Assembly (NCBI GenBank): GCA_045039925.1
Contig: CP108400.1
Span: forward strand, 8,556,001 to 8,620,000
Source of the DNA: Yinghuangia sp045039925
GTDB lineage: Bacteria; Actinomycetota; Actinomycetes; Streptomycetales; Streptomycetaceae
DNA: 64,000 nucleotides
Reading direction: 5' to 3'
Position 1 is the stretch's first letter; each line of letters begins with the position of its first letter. Positions 59,738 through 64,000 of this stretch are shown here, in pieces. The notes below the pieces were generated by a model. It searched no databases, was not told the DNA's origin, and saw nothing but the letters and a program-made list of their open reading frames with translations. A program made the position numbers and the translations under genes.

Positions 59738-60766
59738 CTACTTCGCGGCGTCGACCCCGAAGGTCTTGGCCAGGTCGTCCAGGATGGCGTGTGCGCCCTG
59801 GAGCGACACGGAGGTCATCCACATTTCGTCGGCAACCTCGTACACGTGCTGGTCGGTGACCGCCTTGAGGCGCTGCCACAGCGGGTTGGCGAGGAACTTG
59901 CCCTTGCGGTCCTCGCCGCCGGAGAACGATGTCACGAAGATGTAGTCGGCGTCCGCCAGGCCGATCTGCTCCTCGCTGATCTCGATGTTGAACTTCTCCG
60001 GGTCGCGCTGGTTCTCCGGCCGCGCGATGCCCATGTCCGCGAGCACGATGCCGCTGAACGTCTTGGGCAGGTAGATGCGCGTGGGGCCGTCGACGAAGCG
60101 GACGACCGACACCGTGGGGTTGCCGGCCTTCGCGTTGACCGCGTCGCCGATCTTCTTGGCGCGGGTCTCGTACGCGGTGAGCTTCTCGGCCGCCTTCTGC
60201 TCCTCGCCGAGCGCCCGGGCGGCGAGCTTGATGTTGTCCTTCCAGGTCGGCCCGGTGGTCTTGACGAACACCGTGGGCGCGATCTTGGCGAGCTGGTCGT
60301 AGAACGCCTCGTGGCGCACGGTCGCCGAGATGATCAGGTCCGGCTTGAGGGCCAGGATCTGCTCGAGGTTGGGGCTGTCGAGCGGCCCGACGTCCTTGGT
60401 GTCCTTCACGGAGTCGCCGAGGTACGTGGGGAAGCCCTTCTGGTCGCGGTACGACCCGATGCCGCCGACCAGCGGCCGGTCCAGCGCCGCGACCGCCTCG
60501 ACCAGGCTGTTGTCGAGCGCGACGATGCGCTTCGGCTTCTCCTTGATCTCGGTGGTGCCCTTGTCGTGCGTGATCGTGCGCGGGAACCCGGCGTTCGTGT
60601 CGGTGCCCCCCGAGGCCTGACCTCCGGTCCCGGCCGAGGCCGAGGCACCCGTCGACGCGGCGTCGTCCTTCGTGTCGTCGCCGCAGGCGGCAAGGCCGAC
60701 GGCGAGCGCGGCGGCCAGGGCGGCCGCGGCGGCTCGGGAACGCCAGCGGCGGGGTTCGGTTCGCAT
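59738..60766 (-). CDS. Iron-siderophore ABC transporter substrate-binding lipoprotein
   Basis: 342 residues. Lipoprotein signal with Cys in VGLAACGDD, a Gly/Ser/Thr linker, then the FecB/FepB-like helical-backbone fold: RIVALDNSLVEAVAALDRPL, LEQILALKPDLIISA, IYLPKTFSGIVLADMG. ATG 60766 has GGAG upstream. It is the first gene of the minus-strand siderophore operon and would deliver the ferric siderophore to the FecCD permeases encoded divergently. The iron box at 60810-60828 lies 43 bases before the start. Confidence 0.94.
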   Translation of the reverse strand: MRTEPRRWRSRAAAAALAAALAVGLAACGDDTKDDAASTGASASAGTGGQASGGTDTNAGFPRTITHDKGTTEIKEKPKRIVALDNSLVEAVAALDRPLVGGIGSYRDQKGFPTYLGDSVKDTKDVGPLDSPNLEQILALKPDLIISATVRHEAFYDQLAKIAPTVFVKTTGPTWKDNIKLAARALGEEQKAAEKLTAYETRAKKIGDAVNAKAGNPTVSVVRFVDGPTRIYLPKTFSGIVLADMGIARPENQRDPEKFNIEISEEQIGLADADYIFVTSFSGGEDRKGKFLANPLWQRLKAVTDQHVYEVADEMWMTSVSLQGAHAILDDLAKTFGVDAAK

Positions 60767-60809
60767 GGGGGATCTCCAGGGGGCAGGGGGTGGTGCGCCA
60801 ACCGGAGAG

Positions 60810-60828
60810 TCAGGTAAGGGCTACCTAA
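60810..60828. promoter_or_regulatory. Iron box 1 (DmdR/IdeR-type)
   Basis: TCAGGTAAGGGCTACCTAA, matching about 15 of 19 positions of the consensus TTAGGTTAGGCTCACCTAA, upstream of the binding-protein gene. Expected to bind an Fe(II)-loaded repressor. Confidence 0.8.
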
Positions 60829-60844
60829 CGTCTCCTTCGAGGAA

Positions 60845-60863
60845 GAAAGTTAGCCTTGCCTAA
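60845..60863. promoter_or_regulatory. Iron box 2
   Basis: Read on the minus strand, TTAGGCAAGGCTAACTTTC matches about 14 of 19 positions of the iron-box consensus. It lies midway between the two divergent iron genes. Confidence 0.7.
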
Positions 60864-60895
60864 ATGCCGACAACAAGGGGGGGTGTACGTCGGTA

Positions 60896-60909
60896 TAAGG
60901 CATGCCTTA
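60896..60909. promoter_or_regulatory. Iron box 3 / palindrome at permease start
   Basis: TAAGGCATGCCTTA is a perfect 14-bp palindrome related to the iron-box core, 20 bases before the chosen permease start at 60930. Confidence 0.55.
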
Positions 60910-60929
60910 CCTTCCTAGCCGTGCCCGCA

Positions 60930-61988
60930 ATGCTCAAGGCCGGAGCCGCACCGCCCTCTCCCGCCGATCCTCCGCCCCCGCCCCGCCGCGGCCCACGCCG
61001 CAATTCGGCGGTCGTCGCGGGGCTGTTCGGCGCGCTGGTCGTGGCGGCGTTCGCGTCCCTCGCGATCGGCACCAAGAACGTCCCTCTTTCGGATGTGTTC
61101 GCGGCACTCGGGGGCAGCCGCGACGGAGACGCGGTGGTCGTCCTCGACCTCCGCATGCCGCGCACCGCGCTCGGCCTCCTCGTCGGCCTCGCCCTCGGCG
61201 TCGCGGGCGCGGTCGCGCAGGAGATCACCCGGAACCCGCTGGGCGACCCGGGGCTCATCGGCATCAGCGCGGGCGGCGCGTTCGGCGTGGCGGGCGCGAT
61301 CGGGCTGTTCGGCTGGACCGCGTCGTACCAGTACATCTGGTTCGCGTTCCTGATGGGCGCGGTGGCGGGCGGGCTCGCGTACCTCGTCGGCGGCACCGGC
61401 TACGGCGGCGCCACCCCCGCGAAACTGGCCCTCGCGGGCGCCGCGGTGACCGCACTCCTGGAGGCTTTCACCAGCGCGCTCGTCCTGCTCGACGTCAACA
61501 CCCTGGACCAGTACCGCAGTTGGGCGGTCGGCTCGCTCGCCGGACGCGACAGCGGCCTCGGCTGGCAGATCGCCCCGTTCATCGCGGTCGGCCTGGGCAT
61601 CGCCCTCGTCCTGGCGGGCCGCCTCAACGCCCTGGCCCTCGGCGACGACCTCGCGAGCAGCCTGGGCACTCCGGTACGCCGCACCCGCGCCCTCGGCGCC
61701 CTCGCGGTGATCCTCCTCACCGGCGCCGCGGTCGCCGCCGCGGGGCCGATCACCTTCGTGGGGCTGGTGATCCCGCACATCGTCCGCAGCCTCATCGGAC
61801 CGGACGTCCGCTGGCTCATCCCGTGCTCGGGACTCGCCGGCGCGACCCTGATGCTGACCGCCGACGTCATCGGCCGCGTGGTCGCCCGCCCGGCCGAACT
61901 GGAGGTCGGTGTGGTCACCGCGTTCATCGGCGCGCCGTTCCTGGTCGCGCTCATCAAGAGCGGACGCCTGAAGGAGCGCACCAAGTGA
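60930..61988 (+). CDS. Iron-siderophore ABC permease, FecCD family (1)
   Basis: 352 residues from ATG 60930; an earlier ATG at 60864 would put an iron box inside the gene. About nine membrane helices follow a Pro-rich start. EITRNPLGDPGLIGISAGGA is the FecCD cytoplasmic signature. TAGCCG nine bases before the ATG may be a -10, so the transcript may be leaderless. Forms a heterodimeric channel with the next permease. Confidence 0.92.
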   Translation: MLKAGAAPPSPADPPPPPRRGPRRNSAVVAGLFGALVVAAFASLAIGTKNVPLSDVFAALGGSRDGDAVVVLDLRMPRTALGLLVGLALGVAGAVAQEITRNPLGDPGLIGISAGGAFGVAGAIGLFGWTASYQYIWFAFLMGAVAGGLAYLVGGTGYGGATPAKLALAGAAVTALLEAFTSALVLLDVNTLDQYRSWAVGSLAGRDSGLGWQIAPFIAVGLGIALVLAGRLNALALGDDLASSLGTPVRRTRALGALAVILLTGAAVAAAGPITFVGLVIPHIVRSLIGPDVRWLIPCSGLAGATLMLTADVIGRVVARPAELEVGVVTAFIGAPFLVALIKSGRLKERTK

Positions 61989-63034
61989 AGCTCTCCGCAG
62001 GCCCGTTCGGGCTCATGCTCCGGCCGCGCGTGCTGGCCGCCAACGGCGGGCTGGTGGTGGTCGGCTTCGCCGTGACGGTCCTGTCCCTGTGCCTGGGCAC
62101 GTACAGCAACCTGTCCGTCGACCAGGTCCTCGGCGCGCTGTTCGGCTACGGCTCGGGCGACAGCACTCTCGTGGTACGCGAACTCCGGCTGCCGCGCGCA
62201 CTCACCGCCGTCCTCGTCGGCGTCGCCTTCGGCCTGGCGGGCGCGATCTTCCAGGCGGTCACCCGCAATCCGCTCGCGAGCCCGGACCTGATCGGCATCT
62301 CGGCCGGCGCGGGCACCGGCGCCATCACCGCCATCCTGTTCGGCGGCGTCACGGCGGCCGGGGCCGGGTCGTACGGCGGCGTCCCGTTCGGCGCGCTGTG
62401 CGGGGCGCTCGCCGCGGCCACCGCCATCTACCTGTTCGCCTACCGCGGCGGCGCGATCACCGGCTACCGCTTCGTTCTCGTCGGCCTCGCGATGCAGGGC
62501 GCGCTCATCGCCCTCAACCGGTGGATGCTCGCCAAGGCCGACATCGACCAGGCGTCACGCGCGATGGTGTGGCTGACCGGCAGCCTCAACGGACGCGACT
62601 ACACGCACGTGAAGTGGGTCGGGCTCGGGCTGCTGATCCTGGTGCCGCCGGTCCTGGCACTCGGACGGGCGTACCAGCTGCTCCAGTTCGACGACGACAC
62701 CGCCCGCGGACTCGGCATCGGGATCGGGCGGGCCCGCATCGCGCTGCTGGTCCTCGCGACCTGCCTGGCCGCGATGGCGTGCGCGTCGGCGGGACTCATC
62801 GGCTTCGTCGCGCTCGGGGCGCCGCAGGTCGCCCGGCGCCTCACCGGCCGCGCCGAAATCCCGCTGGTGGCAAGCGCACTCACCGGCGCGGTGCTCATCG
62901 TCGCGGCGGACCTGATCGGCCGCACGCTGTTCTCGCCGACCGAACTCCCGGTCGGCATCGTGACCGGCGTGGTCGGCGCCCCGTACCTGATGTGGCTGCT
63001 CGCCCGGACCAACCGGGTGGGGAAGGGAGGCTGA
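61985..63034 (+). CDS. Iron-siderophore ABC permease, FecCD family (2)
   Basis: 349 residues. GTG 61985 overlaps the preceding stop (GTGA). The family element AVTRNPLASPDLIGISAGAG and a second cluster ALGAPQVARRLTG are present, with about ten membrane helices. Partner of permease 1. Confidence 0.94.
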   Translation: MKLSAGPFGLMLRPRVLAANGGLVVVGFAVTVLSLCLGTYSNLSVDQVLGALFGYGSGDSTLVVRELRLPRALTAVLVGVAFGLAGAIFQAVTRNPLASPDLIGISAGAGTGAITAILFGGVTAAGAGSYGGVPFGALCGALAAATAIYLFAYRGGAITGYRFVLVGLAMQGALIALNRWMLAKADIDQASRAMVWLTGSLNGRDYTHVKWVGLGLLILVPPVLALGRAYQLLQFDDDTARGLGIGIGRARIALLVLATCLAAMACASAGLIGFVALGAPQVARRLTGRAEIPLVASALTGAVLIVAADLIGRTLFSPTELPVGIVTGVVGAPYLMWLLARTNRVGKGG

Positions 63035-63035
63035 C

Positions 63036-63983
63036 ATGGCGTCAGAGACCGCGACCGAGCGCGACGGGACCGAGCGCGACGGGACCGAGGGCAGCGGGAC
63101 TGAGCGTGTGGAGACCGAGCCTGTGGTGACCGACGGCTTTCCGGCGGCACGGTCGGCCGGGAAGCCCGGTCCGGCGGTCCCGCAGCCGCTCTCGCTGTCC
63201 GCGCACGAGCTGACCTTGGCGTACGGCTCCCGTACCGTCTCCAGCGGCCTCGACCTGGAGATCCCCGCCGGAAAGGTCACCGCCCTCGTCGGCCCCAACG
63301 CGTGCGGCAAGTCCACCGCCCTGCGGGCGCTCGCCCGGCTGCTCAAGCCGCAGACCGGCGCCGTGCACCTCGACGGCACCGATGTCTCCACCCTCTCGCC
63401 GCGCGAATTCGCTCTCAAGCTGGGGCTGTTGCCGCAGACCCCCACCGCCCCCGACGGCATCACCGTGCGCGACCTGGCCTCGCGCGGCCGTACGCCGCAC
63501 CAGCGCTGGTGGCGCCAGTGGTCCCGCGACGACGACGCGGTGGTGGACGCCGCGCTCGAAGCCACCGGCACCACCGCGCTCGCGGACCGCCGCATCGAGG
63601 AACTGTCCGGCGGCCAGCGGCAACGCGTGTGGATCGCCATGGCCCTGGCCCAGAACGCGCCGGTCCTGCTGCTCGACGAGCCGACCACGTACCTCGACCT
63701 CGCCTACCAGGTCGACGTCCTGGAACTGGTCGCCGACCTCGGCCGCACCGACGCACGCACGGTCGTCATGGTCCTCCACGAGCTCAACCACGCCTGCCGG
63801 TACGCCGACCACCTCATCGCCATGCGCGACGGCGCCGTCGTCGCCGCGGGCCCGCCCGCCGAGGTCGTCACCGCCGAACTCGTCGAGGAGGTCTTCCAGC
63901 TCAGGTCCAAGGTCATCGAATGCCCCGTGGCGGGAGTCCCATTGGTCGTCCCCCTCGGCGGCCGTCGCTCGACCGTCGCCTGA
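63036..63983 (+). CDS. Iron-siderophore ABC transporter ATPase
   Basis: 315 residues. Walker A GPNACGKST, signature LSGGQRQRVW, Walker B VLLLDEPTTYLDL and the switch histidine in VLHELNHAC are complete. An N-terminal low-complexity tail of about 50 residues (DGTE repeats) is unusual for FepC-like proteins and may be dispensable; an internal start nearer SLSAHELTLAYG cannot be excluded. GGGAGG precedes ATG 63036. It drives uptake by the two permeases. Confidence 0.94.
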   Translation: MASETATERDGTERDGTEGSGTERVETEPVVTDGFPAARSAGKPGPAVPQPLSLSAHELTLAYGSRTVSSGLDLEIPAGKVTALVGPNACGKSTALRALARLLKPQTGAVHLDGTDVSTLSPREFALKLGLLPQTPTAPDGITVRDLASRGRTPHQRWWRQWSRDDDAVVDAALEATGTTALADRRIEELSGGQRQRVWIAMALAQNAPVLLLDEPTTYLDLAYQVDVLELVADLGRTDARTVVMVLHELNHACRYADHLIAMRDGAVVAAGPPAEVVTAELVEEVFQLRSKVIECPVAGVPLVVPLGGRRSTVA

Positions 63984-64000
63984 GGTCGCGTTGCCGTCAA

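Overview
The window is 64 kb of very high GC DNA with strong G/C preference at third codon positions, many GTG starts, one TTG start and many four-base ATGA/GTGA gene overlaps. Together with the gene families present (LysR, TetR and MarR regulators, a family 2B encapsulin of the EshA type, SCO6745/SalK-like and DUF6421 proteins, DmdR/IdeR-type iron boxes) this points to a Streptomyces-like actinomycete. No rRNA, tRNA, CRISPR array, insertion sequence or integrase was seen.

Region 1 (1-17.2 kb) is a tightly coupled minus-strand operon. It reads: a 2413-residue polyketide synthase (two FMN-type enoyl-reductase-like barrels, KS, AT, ACP, KR), a 1576-residue synthase (KS, AT, DH and a fused phosphopantetheinyl transferase), a free acyl carrier protein, an alpha/beta hydrolase, a glycosyltransferase, and a membrane-anchored zinc-ribbon methyltransferase that runs off the left edge. 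A divergent LysR gene ends in a strong terminator. The gene set resembles the PUFA-synthase-like loci of actinomycetes and suggests a glycosylated, possibly methylated, reduced acyl chain.

Region 2 (17.3-33.5 kb) is a mosaic of small transcription units. It holds a von Willebrand A membrane pair, a DUF2236 oxygenase with a TetR regulator, an acyl-CoA dehydrogenase, a CatB-like acetyltransferase, an SCO6745-type protein, a MarR-GNAT fusion behind a perfect palindrome, an SDR behind a MerR-type promoter, a deacetylase-like lipoprotein, the DUF6421/SDR/aldolase operon, a small lipoprotein, an F420/PPOX protein, a DUF952 protein and a terpene-synthase-like protein without its metal-binding motifs. 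Several of these genes look leaderless.

Region 3 (33.6-46.5 kb) carries a secreted sugar-dehydrogenase/PKD/LGFP protein, an AhpD-like protein, a family 2B encapsulin flanked by two DUF4239 membrane proteins and a proline-rich membrane protein with an apparent compensated double frameshift, a VIT-family transporter, a P-loop kinase, a membrane acyltransferase, and a divergent TetR/GNAT pair sharing a 58-bp perfect palindrome that contains both start codons.

Region 4 (46.5-53.5 kb) contains a two-gene NLR-like candidate defence system (trypco2-like protein plus trypsin-NACHT-LRR protein), a Baeyer-Villiger-type flavoprotein monooxygenase overlapping it tail to tail, and a zinc-ribbon SDR.

Region 5 (53.6-64 kb) is an iron locus: a minus-strand operon for an NRPS-independent siderophore (binding protein, ATP-grasp ligase, two IucA/IucC synthetases, PLP decarboxylase) and a divergent ABC importer (two FecCD permeases and an ATPase), with three iron-box-like sites between them.
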